Source: Undaria pinnatifida
Taxonomy: Eukaryota > Sar > Phaeophyceae > Laminariales > Alariaceae
Direction of reading: 5' to 3'
NCBI GenBank assembly: GCA_012845835.1
Contig: JABAKD010000029.1
Span: 1,487,970 to 1,551,969, forward strand
Length of the DNA: 64,000 nucleotides
Made by a program: the position numbers and the translations under genes. Position 1 is the first letter of the stretch; each line of letters begins with the position of its first letter. Shown here one piece after another: positions 25,703 to 37,005 of the stretch. The notes under the pieces were generated by a model, which saw nothing but the letters and a program-made list of their open reading frames with translations, searched no databases and had not been told where the DNA came from.

Positions 25703-26100
25703 GGCATCGGCGGCGGGAAGCAACGGGGCCGGCACGGTACGAACAAAAGAGGTGGTGAAATGTGAAAGAAAAATGGAGGACCGGAGGGGGGGGGGGGCGG
25801 GGGGCGCATAACACATGCTACTCGTAATAGTATATATGGCATCGGCGGCGGGAAGCAACGGGGTCGGCACGGTACGAACAAAAGAGGTGGTGAAATGTAA
25901 AAGAAAAATGGAGGACCGGAGGGGGGGGGGGCGGGGGGCGCATAACACATGCTACTCGTAATAGTATAACACATGCTACTAATAGTATAACACATGCTAC
26001 TGATAGTATAACACATGCTACTGATAGTATAAGACATGCCACAAATTGTGTAGCACACGCTAATAATAGTATAACATATGCTACTCTAATAGTACTGCAA
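25703..26100. repeat. Compound minisatellite
   Basis: Two near-identical copies of about 130 bp (starting GGCATCGGCGGCGGGAAGC at about 25704 and 25836) each end in a long G tract and GCATAACACATGCTACT. They are followed by five or six copies of a short unit of about 21 bp, TATAACACATGCTACTGATAG. Confidence 0.9.
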
Positions 26101-26499
26101 GGCCATAGTCGGTCTGCTGTAGCACCATAACAGACTTTTGCTTCCCTACGCCGCCGGAACTGGGGGCACTCGTGGTTTGCCGGAGCGATTTGGCCATCGA
26201 TTACGCATCGCTTTCGAGACGGAACAACACCGTTCGTACAACTAACAGAGACACACCCACCATCTTGGCGTCAAATACGCTTTTTTTTTCCATGTCTTAC
26301 GTCGTTATGTTGTTTTACGTGCTGTGGCCGCCATCTGCCTCGCAGCAGGGCGACCAGGGGTGGGGGGGGAGGGAGGGGTTACCTCAACCACGATTTCTTC
26401 ACATATGGCATTACTGTATTGGCCACGCGTCCCTTTTCCTGCAGGCCAAGCATGTTGGGCTTCCAGGAGCGTCATTTGCCCCATGTTTATTTCTGGAGA

Positions 26500-26740
26500 T
26501 TGGAGTCATCCCACGCCTTGAGTGCAGAAAAAAGTTTTTGAGCTCTCGACACGGGGAGCTTAAGTTGGAAGGCATTATTCCGCGTGAAACGCCGGCCAAC
26601 GTTTCTATGCGCCAGCCCTGAAAACAACCATTGTGTGCTCGTAAAATGATTGTCCCAACCGATAGTTCCACGCTTGAGGAAGTCAGCCGTTCCGGTATAC
26701 CTTTTTTTGGCTCGAAAACTGTAACGCCAACCGCGGGATG
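26500..26740 (+). repeat. Dispersed repeat family X copy
   Basis: It shares, in order, GTCATCCCACGCC, GTGCAG, TGAGCTC, GGAAGGC, TATGCGCCAGCCCTGAAAAC, GTGCTCGTAA and GATAGTTCCACGCTTGA with the copy at 29900-30230. Confidence 0.75.
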
Positions 26741-27109
26741 TTCGTTGGCGGCGGTACCAGAATGGACGCTTAGCATGATCGAAAATGGTCTGGACTTGGT
26801 TCGGTGTCTTCCGGGCGGCAGAGCTTTTTTTTTCAGGGTTAACGGGGAAGAGACACCGCGTCGAGCATGCCGCGGCAGGGTTGAACCTACTTTCGCCGAA
26901 GCCTCATCACTTGAGGATGCGCGTTGTACCTCAACAAAAAAAAAGAAGAACAAAAAAAAAAACGACGCTGAGGAAATTTAAAAGGTAATCGGGATGGGAA
27001 AATCCCATGGCCTAGGTAGGCATACAACGGAACGTGTTCCGAAAAAAAAAGTAATAGTTAAAATCCGACGAAGCTGGGGTTAAGGAATCCCGCCATTCAG
27101 AAAAAAAAA

Positions 27110-27395
27110 AATCGGCTGGTCAAAAAGGGGTACTGTACCTCTGTCGTAACACGCGTCCTTCAGAAAAAAAAAAAACGTGTTTCTGTTTCTGCCAAAAACG
27201 GGTACTGTACCTCCATCGTTACACGCGTCTTTCAACCATTGGATGGCAAAAGTTTCGGCTGGTCAAAAAAGGGGTACTGTACCTCTGGCGTAACACGCGT
27301 CCTTCAGAAAAAAAAAAAACATGTTTCTGTTTCTGCTAAAAAAGGGTACTACTGTGCCTCCATCGTTACACGCGTCTTTCAACAATTGGATGGCT
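27110..27395 (+). repeat. Two-copy tandem repeat, ~143-bp unit
   Basis: CGGCTGGTCAAAAA(A)GGGGTACTG begins each copy, at about 27112 and 27256. Each copy is itself two related halves, both containing GGTACTGTACCTC...GTAACACGCGTC or a close variant, separated by an A12 run. Confidence 0.9.
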
Positions 27396-27929
27396 CAAGT
27401 AAGGCGAGCAAAACAAAAAGGAGGGGTGCGGTCTTGTCAAGCGTCTGTTGATGCTCACAGAGCACAACAAACGTAGGTGTCCCTTGGTTTTTCTTTTCTT
27501 CTTCCTATTTTTTCTCTCCGGGAACGTTTGTGAGTGATCGGCTTTGAAGCTCATGACAACAACGCACATTTTCGGGTTGGCAAACGCACTTCGTATCATA
27601 TAGCAATAGTGTTGAACAACACGAATGGAGTTCCAGTGATATCGGGTAGCATTGAGAAGGAGGGAGCAAAAAGGACAACAAATGGAGCACTAAAGATAAA
27701 GGTTAAGCGGGAAGTAGGCATGGAAAGGAGTTAGACTGTGTGTATAGGATTCATTTAGTTCCTGAGGTTTTCTTCTTTCGGGAAGGTTATGAGTTACCAA
27801 CGTTGAAGCTCATGCTGCTCATTGTCGGATGTCAAGCACAATCATAATATATACTATGAGCAGCGTCATGCTGCCCGTGTGTCGTACAGCTCCGTGCGTC
27901 GCCATGCGGACAGATCTCCCCCCCCCCCC

Positions 27930-28045
27930 CCTTCCCTTCTACCCAAGCGGCCCCGGCTGTTTTGTGTGATAGATAAACACTTCAATCGTCCCTTCTACCC
28001 AAGCGGCCCCGGCTGCTTCGTGTGATAGATAGACACTTCAATCGT
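27930..28045. repeat. Two-copy tandem repeat, ~57 bp
   Basis: CCTTCTACCCAAGCGGCCCC followed by GGCTG, TTTTGTGTGATAGATAAACA and CTTCAATCGTCC is repeated once with minor changes. Confidence 0.9.
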
Positions 28046-28115
28046 CCTTTTTTCACGGCTTGTTTTCCCCTTTTTCCCCTTCGAAGACCCAAAGTAATCA
28101 AGACTTTGAAAAATC

Positions 28116-31100
28116 TTACTCTGCGCGGACACGTTGGAGTTCGGCCGCCGCCGCCCTCAGCTCGCCAGCCTCATCCTGAAACGCCTCGAGCTTTTTTCCT
28201 TGCCGAAGCAAAACGAATGAAAAAAACGCGTGACACGAGTGCAAGACATTACATTCGATGAGAAAGAGGAATGCCTGGGCCTCAGAACACAATGATGCAC
28301 CTCTGCAGTACCATGTGTTATTGCAGGTAATACGAAAGGCACGTCTATACTTACAGGAAAATAATATATCTTTTAGCCGTTACACTGAAGTAAGTGTAGA
28401 ATGCACCCTTTCCCAAATTTAGAAACCCATCCTGGGTCCGTACTTGAAGTTTTTGTTAGGCGTTCTAAACTTTATGCAGTGAGATATGTTTTACCTAGGT
28501 GCTTCATCTCCGCTTGCTCCTGTGCGACAGCTTTCCTCTGCACCACGAGCACCCTCTGAATTTCCCTCCCTCTTTTCGCCTGAGGTATGCGCCCGGGGCG
28601 AGGGGGGAATCGAGCAAGGGAATCATCTCACGGGTATCGATCTCCCTATCGTGCCGGTGTGTGCCGGCCAACAATAACGGCATTATACCGGACACCGGCA
28701 CTATTGGATATAGTACCGATATGCTGGGACTAGTATACGAGCGGGTTCTAGTGATACCAAGCGATTTCACAGGCACTGTACCGGCAATACTAGGCACTAT
28801 TCAACCGTTAGAGTAGGGAGACCCCCATTCTTTATAGTACGCTGGTGGAGAACGGTCGGCGACCAAAGTGTACAATCCGTGAACGAGTAATAGGGCGGAG
28901 GTATGAAGGGAGAGGAAAAATCCAAAGCTTGCCACGGGTCGGTTCATTTGTCGTATGTCGCGGGTCGGGTCCGATCAGGGTGACCCGACCCGACCCGACC
29001 CGACCCGACCCGACCCGACCCGACCCGTGAGACTTGAAAACCTCCTGACCCGAACCGACTGGATCCGTGAGATTTTGAGCACCTCCTGACCCGGCGAAAC
29101 CCGCCCCGCGAGATATTGGAAACCTCTTGACCCGACCCGCGGGACGTGTGATGACACGTGAGACACCGTGTAAATGCCAAGCATAGTAGACGAATGCTAC
29201 GAGTATGCATGCACGTAGAGTTTTTTAGGCGCTCCGCACTGGGAAAATGTGAAACTGTAACGCGATTACTAAGATCCCATGGCTTGCGCAGGCAACCAGT
29301 GACTTCTGCGAACGACGCCATCTACGACAGATTAAGGTATACCTTTTTTTGGCGAAAACGAAGTTCTGAATGACGGGGCTCCTTTTTGTATTCGGAGCCA
29401 TCCCACGGTACGGGTGCAGCAGAAAGTCCCTGAGCACCTAACATGAGGAGCTCACTCAACAACTCACCCGATACTACATGACTTCGAAGGCGTTCGTTTG
29501 CACTACAACCCGACCAAGCTTATACGCCTTGAGTCCCAAAAAAATGCGTACTCGTGAAATTATTTGACTAATGACTAACCGGTAGTTCCTCACGTGAGGA
29601 GCTCAATCGGACAGGTACATTATTAGTCAGTCCAACAACTGCAGCCGCTACCTTAGCATGGCTCTCTGTAGGCAATAGGCCATGGGTGTCGTCGTGTCTG
29701 GTTTCGCTCTCAGCTCACTCAAAAATCAGGTTTTCGGGGCGAGGTATTGTGGAGCTCTCCTTGGCTGGGAGAGGAGCCTCAGGGGGGGACACAAAAATGG
29801 TGCACATTTTTTTCCGTAGCGTGTGTCGAAGCATACCTCGATGCTGGCTGCTAACCCCTTTGCGGTTGAGAAAGCCCCCTTGATCTGAAACGTCTCGACC
29901 AAAAAGAGCGCTACCGAGTCCTCCCACGCTGGGGTGTGCAGCAGAAGGTTCTAAGAATTTTCTGAGCTCATAACGTAAGGATCTATCTCAACATCAACAT
30001 CAACATCAACATCATCCATCACCATCACCCGGAAGATGACCTTCGAAGGCGTTCGTGTCGCGCAAGCCCGAGCAACATGCCTGTATGCGCTAGCCCTAAA
30101 CCCAAACATGCTCGTAAGCTTATCGTACTGGCCGATAGTTCCACGCTTGATCGTAGCTCAACCGGTGAGAAACGTTTTGGCCCAAAGAATTAACCCCAAC
30201 CGTAAGATGACTCTTTCCCCGACCCGTTGATGAGTTTGAATGAGCCAACAAGCTCACAATGAAACTCACCTGCAATTCGACGAAGTCTTTCCTGATGTCG
30301 CGTTCGGCCTTCGCGCGTCCTGCGCCTTTAAAACTCCGGCGCTGCGTAGAAATCACGCGGTTCACTTTTCGGGTCTTAACGCACAGATCCCGCCGCAGGG
30401 ATGGGAGTTCGTATTTTGCCCTGGGTGGGCCAGTTAGGGGGGGGGGGGATCATTGCACCGTGCATGGCCGTAGCCCGTAGGACGGTAAACCCTCGCATCC
30501 CCACTGTATCAAGGCGGAGCACGTCGGGATTTCACCGATCAGGCATACATTGCGTGCATCAAGCGAGAAGCGTCGACAGGTGGAGGGCGCGGGGGGGGGG
30601 GGGGAGGTATTCATGTGTAGTTTTCTTTAGTCATTTGACCATTGACCATGCGTGCCTTTCGAAGAACCTGTGAGGGCGGGGCGGGGGGGTGTACACGTTT
30701 TGTTGCTTGTGTTTGTAATCTGACTGTTGACCACGCATCCCTTTCGAGACGGAGAACCGCTTCTATTCCAAATTGAATAATTTCCAGCGTTTGGGCGCTC
30801 TGATTTCGTTCTGTTTGGCCGGTGGTGGGAAAGGGAACATTATCCTTCCGCTCAGGGTTAGTGATGAAACAATAGGTTACCTGGTCAATCCAACATTGCA
30901 ATATTTCTCGCCTTGAACGAGTACCACGACTATATTGATATCAACAGCGTAGGGGGAAAGGGAAAATGAAGGCGGTGCGTATGGAGAATAACCGGGGCAT
31001 TCTCTCTCTCTCCCAGTCCTGGTATCATTTTTTGACCGATTTGTTCAAACTTTTGTTTACCCTCAACGGTCTTCTTCACACAAGTCGTAGTCACAGGTGT

Positions 31101-34100
31101 CGTCCCTTCTCCTCCGCGGCACGCACTTTCATGAATGTCGCGCAGAGCGCTCAGCGATTCTACTGCTTGTTGTATGCTTTCATCGACTTTTCGTTCACTC
31201 AACCTTTCGCGCCTTCCGCGAGTCCTTGTGTGCACAAGAAAAAGTCCCTAGGCGCTTGGGAGGATTGGAACTAGCGAAATAGATCTCAGTAGCTACGAGG
31301 TCTATACGACCGGAGACGCCGGGTCTATTATGGGTTAAACTGTGTTGGAAACAGGTTGGTACTCAGGTGCTAACTTTCTTGGCCATCGCATCAAATGCGC
31401 TCTTTTGATAGGTGACATGCAGCGTTGTCCGGAAGGCGTTCTCGAGGCTCGTTTCCGACATTGAACACATTTCGATGCCTTGTATGGCCAATTGATGATG
31501 ATACAGTGGAGGCCCCCGCATAGTACCGGTTGAACAGTGCCTATTGCCTATATAATGCCGGTGAAATCGCTTGGTACGACTAAGAACACAGTATATATAC
31601 TATACCCAATAGTGCCGGTGTCCTGTATAATGCCGGTATTGTCGGCTGGCACAGACCGGCACTCCATGGAGACCACCAATGCGTCAGCTACCACGTCTAC
31701 GTTAGACCCTCTTCAAACAGTGCCGGTACTCACGTGCGAGCCTCCTCGACCATGGCATCGAACGCTTGCTCTTGATAGGCGACGTTGAGGTCGTGCAGCG
31801 TTGTCCGGAAGGTCTTCTCGAGGTCGTTTCGGACATTAAACAGGTTCCTCTTGAGCGCGTCTATCTCTCGAGCATTCGCCATTTCCTGTGTTTGCGGCGG
31901 TGGCGGAGGGGGCGTACTCCGAGTTGGACGACGTATATGGTGGGCACCCGGCTCATACTCTTCCAGAGCTACGTATGTTATAGGCTCTGGAGCTAACCAG
32001 GAATGGTCGGGATACTGGCTGATTCTCCCCCGCCGGCTAAACAGTTGGACGCCTAATCATAGTACACGTATGGTGACAATCTCTGCTGGAACCCTTGTCG
32101 AAGTCGGGAGGTGGAAGCGGAGATGGAGATGGATGGAATGGAATGAATGGAAAACTGCATACGAAGAATTAACAGAAACAAACAAGGACACACACGCGCT
32201 ACACTCGTACCTCCTTCTCGTCGTCCTTACGGAGAGCCGCGAGCCTCACCGACAGCACCTTCTGCTCTCGCTCTGAAATAAGCAGCGGGCGTAGGATATG
32301 CAGCGATCAGATGCAATCGAACGACTGACACCAAAGCCCAATAATGTATTATTGTAGGGAGGTAATCACGAGCATAGCGAGATTCTTGTGTACGTCGGAG
32401 CCAGAAAACAGGGGGCTCCTGTCCAGCTTCTCGCGTGCCCGAATCTCCACATCCCGTCTCCCATCCACGACCGGAAAGTCCCAAACAGAACGGTGACCAA
32501 ACATTAACCGTTGTGTGTGACTACTGATTGCATCGTGTAGGACTTTTCACTGATTCTACGATACTCCCGCCCCCAAAACCATTGATTTTCTTTAATGAAC
32601 GTTTCATGGATGCTCGACACTAGAAAGGGCGCTATTTGGTATAAAGAAAGTCTTCCTACATTTTGGTGTTTGCAAAGGAAGGACTATCGAACGATGACGT
32701 CGGGGTGGCAAGGGGCGCCGCGTTTCACGCGATACGGCGGGAGCTACCGTAGAATGCCTCTTTTCTGCTTCCAACCAACGCACGCGGTTGACGGTAAGCT
32801 ACAAAATGTCGACTTTTCTCGCGAGTTCCCTGGCGAGAGCTACGGTATTTTTCGATCAGTTTGATTACTTGGGGGGTTGGTTAACTGACTTAGTTTCCGA
32901 GCTCGAGAAGAACGAGTGGTAGCTAAAAAGGAAGCCACCGCGACAACAGGCTACGTTGTTATGCTACGAACTTGTTGAGCTGGGAAAGAGCGGTACTAAA
33001 GAGGTGCCTACATCCTTTCTCTCAAAAGTGCGTTTCTGCATCCCCTCTCTTGACGCCTTTGGGGGTTCAGAGGGAAAACTAGACGCGTGCTACTACCACA
33101 ATGGAGGTGACCCTTTTCGACCTGATACTTTTCTGTCTGATGGGGTTACCTTAATCGTTTTGGGACCTGGTTATATATTGATCATAGTACAGGGACAAAA
33201 AAAAACGAAGCTTTCGATATTTTCGTTGGGAGTTGGTTATATCTTGATGATAGTATATGGACAAAAAAAAAAACGAAGATGGTGATATTTTCAAGCGTCC
33301 ACGAGTACCTTAAGAGTGCGTTCAATATTGTCTCGCTCTACCATTAAAAATAATTCGTGTCGCGGAACAGCATGGACTAATTCAATTCCACAACCCCCCT
33401 GTATCTACTGACTAGTTCTAATAGCTCACTCCCACCCGACAGATAATGGTATACTGCGGCCCTCCTCGAAAACTCAAGTTTGATTTCTTTATATATATAT
33501 AGATATTATTCTCCATCCCTTCATAATAGCCAGTAAACGATGTTTCTCCTCTCAACCCCGTTAGAGCCCCCAAATCCCTCCCTATGCTAGCTTTCAGGTA
33601 AATCTGTCCACCCAAAGGTTTCCATGTGTGCGGCCTGCATCCTCGAAGATCTCCTCTCGCGGCCCGTTTGGGACCCATGTATGGCGACCAAAGAAACGAA
33701 GGGGTGCGACCTCACCAAGTGTCTAGGAAAGCCATGCAGCGGTGCGAGTACCCCCTCGCTGCGGACGCGTCCCACGATAGAGGTGATACACCCCTTTTTG
33801 GTCAACATACTTTTCCGAAAATGACGAGGCTCCTTTACCCCAACTTCGTCAGAATGAAATTCTTCCATTCCCGCTTTAGCTAAACGATTCGTTTCGTATA
33901 CCCGAGCCAAGGGTTTTTTCTTCGTCTGATTTGCACTTTCATTCTGCTCAAAATCAGTGGTTTGGGTGAGAGATGCGGACCAAAAATCGTCAGCATGGCA
34001 TCTTCGCTTTAGCAAAATGATTTGTTAGGTACACCCGACCCACGGGTTTCTTCGTCGGATTGCACCTTCAGTCTGCCCAAAATCAGTGTTTTTGGGTGAG

Positions 34101-37005
34101 AGATATAGACTAAAAATCGTTAAAACGGCAATCTCATTTGAGCTGAATAATTTGTTTCGTACACCCCAGCCACGGGTTTCTTCGTCGGATTGGATGTTCG
34201 TTTTGCTAAAAAACAAAATCAGCCTTTTGGGTAAGGTATAGAGCTCCTCCAGCCGAAAACCTCCCCGGGGGAAAAAAAACGGTGTATGTCTGCCGTAGCG
34301 TTCTCTGCGTCTGCAAGCGCGCCGTGCATCATCTTCTTCCGTGGTACCTCGGACATGTAGCCTACCCTCATCTTAGCGTGTGATCTACGTGTGTGCTGCA
34401 AACGTCAGTTCTTTGACGTGTTTTCCATCTGAAGTCCTATGTTTTCCATCTGAAGTCCCAAATCAGTTAGGAATGCGATCTACATATCCCCGCTTCCAAG
34501 GGAGCGGTTGCGTTTTGCCGCCATCACCTTTGTTTCATCCCGTTTGCACGGCTCGGCGAGAAACCGTGCTGATTTTCGCTGAAAACTAGTATTTATTGGC
34601 GCAGACGACGGACGCCGCCCCTAGGTCCTTGTTGTGCATCTGCCGTTCAGGTGCTTTTAGTCGTCCTGCAACTGGACTCTTCTGTGCGCCGCGTTCGAAG
34701 CGATCCGGAAATATGTATTTCCACGCCGACCAACCACTGCCGTACAGCGTAGGGCCGTCAATCCTGACAAATATATTTTTACGCCATTCGGCGAATGGCA
34801 CGGCATCATCAGTGGAAGTTTCGCGAGGACCGCATAGCGTACCGACGATATCCGAGGATGCAAGCACGCGCTCCAGCTCCGCACACTTCTCCTTGCGCTG
34901 TTGAATCTCGCGCCTGTCGGGTGCCGTGGAGTACGTGAAATCTTCTTCCTGGGCGCGTAAGGCTTCCTGTCAACAGATAGCAAGGAAACCAACTGAGTAT
35001 ATGATATTTTTATGACCGTTTCATTTGGCGTCCCCGACGATGTGCAATTTATTGATCATTGAAATGAAGAACGAGCCCTCTTTCGTCCCTTATTTTCGGT
35101 GGCGCGTAACGCAAAAGCAGATCAGTGCCTGAAAAAAAATGGAGCACTTTCGCGCTCGCTCGGCTGTCGTTTATTTCGCGTTCGCTATGCACATGTCGCA
35201 CCGTATCTCTCGATACGTCGTTGTTTAGTCGTAGAATTGGCCTGCTGCAGCATGTATTCTGCACCTTGTGTCGAGCCTTGATCGGTTTGAGGGGTGGTTT
35301 GTGTTATACCCAAGCGTGTACAGTGTTTTGTTACATCGTTAGGTACTCATACAAATGACCTAGAAAACGTATTCAGTATCCACCTCATGTCTCGCCTCCA
35401 TCTGTTTGAAAGTCGGCTTATGAAAACACAAGTGAGTTGTTCTACGGTAGCCCCCCCCCCCCACCGACGTTTCTTTAATGAAATCGCTGGCTTTAAAACC
35501 AGCTCCCAGCCGTGTCTCCTGAAATACGGCGACCCTTGCCACCCCGATGTCATCGCTCGATAGTCCTTTTGCAGACGAGAAAATCGACGAAGATGTTTTT
35601 TGTCATAGCGCCCTTCCTCGTGTCGAGCAACCTTGAAACGTTCCTTAAAGAGTTAAAGAAAATCGCTGGCTTTGGTGGGGGAGGGCATCGTAGAATCAGT
35701 CAAGTAGCGTAGTAGTTAGTTGCACAACCGGTCTACTGGCGTAAGGTACAGTCCGTACCTCATGTCGAGCCTTCATCTGCTTCAGGGTGGTCTTGGTTGA
35801 AGCGATTTGGACCAGGGTGTCCGCGCAATCGCGACTCAGTCGTTCACGCACCTATGCGCGGGGCATGGTCACGGAGAAAACAGGTAGCATCGTATATTCG
35901 TTGTCTTGAGAAAGCTGCAGTGTGTGACTACTATACATCGCTGTGTGCAGGATATTGTAGCAGGCAGTAGCGTGTATTGGCTGTTTTTCGGCGTCGTGTG
36001 GTCATCCGCTCCAAGTCATCATACCCGCTGAAAAACTTGGGCCTATATAGGGGGCTGTACAATGACGGTCCATCGACAGTATCATAATACTTAGAGGTAA
36101 GCAGCAATGGACACATATTCGGCGGCGGATAGACTACAGACGGCCAAACATCACATGGGCGACACATGTACGTTTCTACCACCAGTACGTTTGGCATCGC
36201 ATGGCCATATCTCCGTACGACTGTACGACGTATTTGCAATGTACATCTCCGTCTCGTGCTTTGTAACCACAGGAGCTTGCATCTCTCTGCGATGAAGGGT
36301 CGGCAAAACCACCGGATGTGTTGGAGGTCGACGGGTATAAAAAGCGTTTAATGCGGAGAACACGCACAACCCCTTGTTCACGTGAGGTCGAGGGTTTTGA
36401 GAAACTCCTTTTTGCATGATGCGTGAGATATTTCGACCGCACGTGCTACGTACGGGCGAGGTGTATGATCCCATGAAGGCTAGACATCGTCCCCTGGGTG
36501 GTGGTTCCAGGTCGATCTTACAAAGATCACCAATCTACTTATAGTCTAGTCACGGAGAGCATTTTGATGAAGAACGCATGGTATCAGCCGCCGACGCAAC
36601 ATGACGTGGATGGGTGTACTAACTGTAGTTTTAGCACGCAGGCTAAGTGGATGTTCTCCTTATATGTATTCTCGTGTTGATCCTGGGTCAATTCCAGGAC
36701 AAAACATACGTAGTAGTGCCTACTATAGTCTAGTCTAATACCACTACAATACCTGGTATAGACTATAGTCTACTCGTACAAGTTGTTGTGTTTAGACTAG
36801 ACTACATTGTTGTGGGCGATCCGGAAATAACCCTCAGTTATTAGCTGGCCTTACGTCGGCTGCTTCTTTCACATATTAAATCATTCTCTGCGCATTTTAC
36901 CTTTCGTTGCTCGCGAACCACGACTTGCTTCTCTTCGATCTTGCGACGAATGGCATCTTTATCGGCCTCTTCTATCTGATCCCCCCGCTTCATGCTTCCG
37001 TCCAT
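28116..37005 (-). CDS. Nine-exon coiled-coil protein, 283 residues, possibly flagellar
   Basis: Exons on the minus strand are 37005-36901, 35851-35759, 34966-34843, 32272-32211, 31885-31734, 31224-31127, 30319-30270, 28579-28495 and 28198-28116. Each is bounded by GT and AG, and the phases (0, 0, 1, 0, 2, 1, 0, 1) agree at every junction, giving one open frame from ATG (with an upstream in-frame TAA) to TAA. Exon 7 could begin at 30325 without a frame change. The product is rich in Glu, Lys, Arg, Gln, Ala and Leu with heptad-like spacing: IEEADKDAIRRKIEEKQ, then RREIQQRKEKCAELERVL, then REIDALKRNLFNVRNDLEKT, then KKLEAFQDEAGELRAAAAEL. It has no membrane segment. The central part (LEKTFR-TL, then EQAFDAMVEEAR, then RERL-ERKV) recalls the basal-body/axoneme coiled-coil group (BBOF1/DUF4515-like), but that assignment is from memory of the family pattern and weak. 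Other coiled-coil families are possible. Confidence 0.7.
28640..28815 (-). repeat. CCGGTA-rich short repeat, inverted partner of 31515-31680
   Basis: Read on the minus strand, it has the same order of blocks as 31515-31680 on the plus strand: ACGGTTGAATAGTGCC, GTGAAATCGCTTGGTA, then CCAATAGTGCCGGTGTCC, GTATAATGCCG and CCGGCACA. Both copies lie in introns of the coiled-coil gene, and both contain internal inverted CCGG blocks. Confidence 0.8.
28960..29155. repeat. ACCCG-rich dispersed element
   Basis: A perfect run of (GACCC)n-type pentamers at about 28980-29028 is followed by three degenerate segments. Each contains GTGAGA or GCGAGA, then TTTTGAAAACCTCCTGACCCG or a variant. Related copies are at 48430-48545, 54430-54620, 54850-54960 and 55440-55670. 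Confidence 0.85.
29390..29620 (+). repeat. Dispersed repeat family X copy
   Basis: It contains GAGCCATCCCACGG, GGTGCAGCAGAAAG, TGAGCACCTAACATGAGGAG, CGAAGGCGTTCG and, further on, CGGTAGTTCC, in the family order. Confidence 0.7.
29900..30230 (+). repeat. Dispersed repeat family X copy
   Basis: This is the longest copy seen. It runs from GTGCAGCAGAAGGTTC through an (ACATCA)n stretch, CGAAGGCGTTCGTG, TGTATGCGCTAGCCC, GCTCGTAA, GATAGTTCCACGCTTGA to TAACCCCAACCGTAAGATG. It sits in an intron of the coiled-coil gene on the opposite strand. Confidence 0.75.
30625..30800 (+). repeat. Dispersed repeat family Y, two copies
   Basis: The motif TTTGACCATTGACCATGCG with CCTTTCGAAG at 30640 and its variant CTGACTGTTGACCACGCATC with CCTTTCGAGACGG at 30717 are close together. 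The second continues with TATTCCAAATTGAATAATTT and GCGTTTGG. Other copies are at about 26175-26290 and 58195-58305. Confidence 0.65.
31361..31478 (-). pseudogene. Decayed duplicate of coiled-coil exon 5
   Basis: On the minus strand this stretch matches exon 5 (31885-31734) over blocks equivalent to LEKTFRTTLHDL and AYQEQAFDAM (here LENAFRTTLH and YQKSAFDAM). It has a deletion, and at the old donor position it reads GCACCTGAGT instead of GCACGTGAGT, which loses the GT and creates a stop. It is therefore a non-functional exon copy about 370 bp downstream of its parent. Confidence 0.75.
31515..31680 (+). repeat. CCGGTA-rich short repeat, plus copy
   Basis: It is the inverted counterpart of 28640-28815, about 2.8 kb away. 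It carries several ATAATGCCGGT and ATAGTGCCGGT blocks in alternation and a TATATATACTATA stretch. It may be a MITE-like element, although clear terminal repeats and a target duplication were not identified. Confidence 0.7.
32681..32760 (+). repeat. Short dispersed repeat shared with 35440-35580
   Basis: GGACTATCGAACGATGACGT, CGGGGTGGCAAGGG and GGGAGCTACCGTAGAA occur here and, on the minus strand, at about 35440-35580. Both lie within introns of the coiled-coil gene. Confidence 0.7.
33880..34235. repeat. Three-copy tandem repeat, ~125-bp unit
   Basis: Each unit has an AATGATTTGTTAGGTACACCC-like start, then ACGGGTTTCTTCGTCGGATT, then TGCCCAAAATCAGTG or similar, then GGGTGAGAGAT and CTAAAAATCGT. 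It is intronic with respect to the coiled-coil gene. Confidence 0.9.
35380..35430 (-). pseudogene. Fragment duplicate of coiled-coil exon 2 end
   Basis: On the minus strand it reads ACAGATGGAGGCGAGACATG followed by AGGTGGATACTG. This mirrors the end of exon 2 at 35759 (GCAGATGAAGGCTCGACATG then AGGTACGGACTG). Only about 50 bp are similar. Confidence 0.55.

Larger units (their letters stand above)
24691..28115. other. Repeat-rich interval between minus-strand genes
   Basis: No gene is supported here. The interval holds a compound minisatellite at 25.7-26.1 kb, a fragment of repeat family Y at 26.17-26.29 kb, a family X copy, long A and T runs, and tandem repeats at 27.1-27.4 and 27.9-28.05 kb. 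A 180-codon minus frame at 26411-26953 overlaps the family X copy and is dismissed. Confidence 0.6.

Noticed and set aside
25597-26058. 153-codon minus frame (YTISSMCYTISSM repeats)
   Set aside because: It is the translation of the 25.7-26.1 kb minisatellite.
26411-26953. 180-codon minus frame starting MFFFFF
   Set aside because: It overlaps a dispersed repeat copy and an A-rich run; there is no splice signal or protein-like pattern.
28845-29321. Frames reading DPTRPDPTRP or VGSGRVGSGR
   Set aside because: These are the ACCCG pentamer repeat translated; the same happens at 55347-55547.
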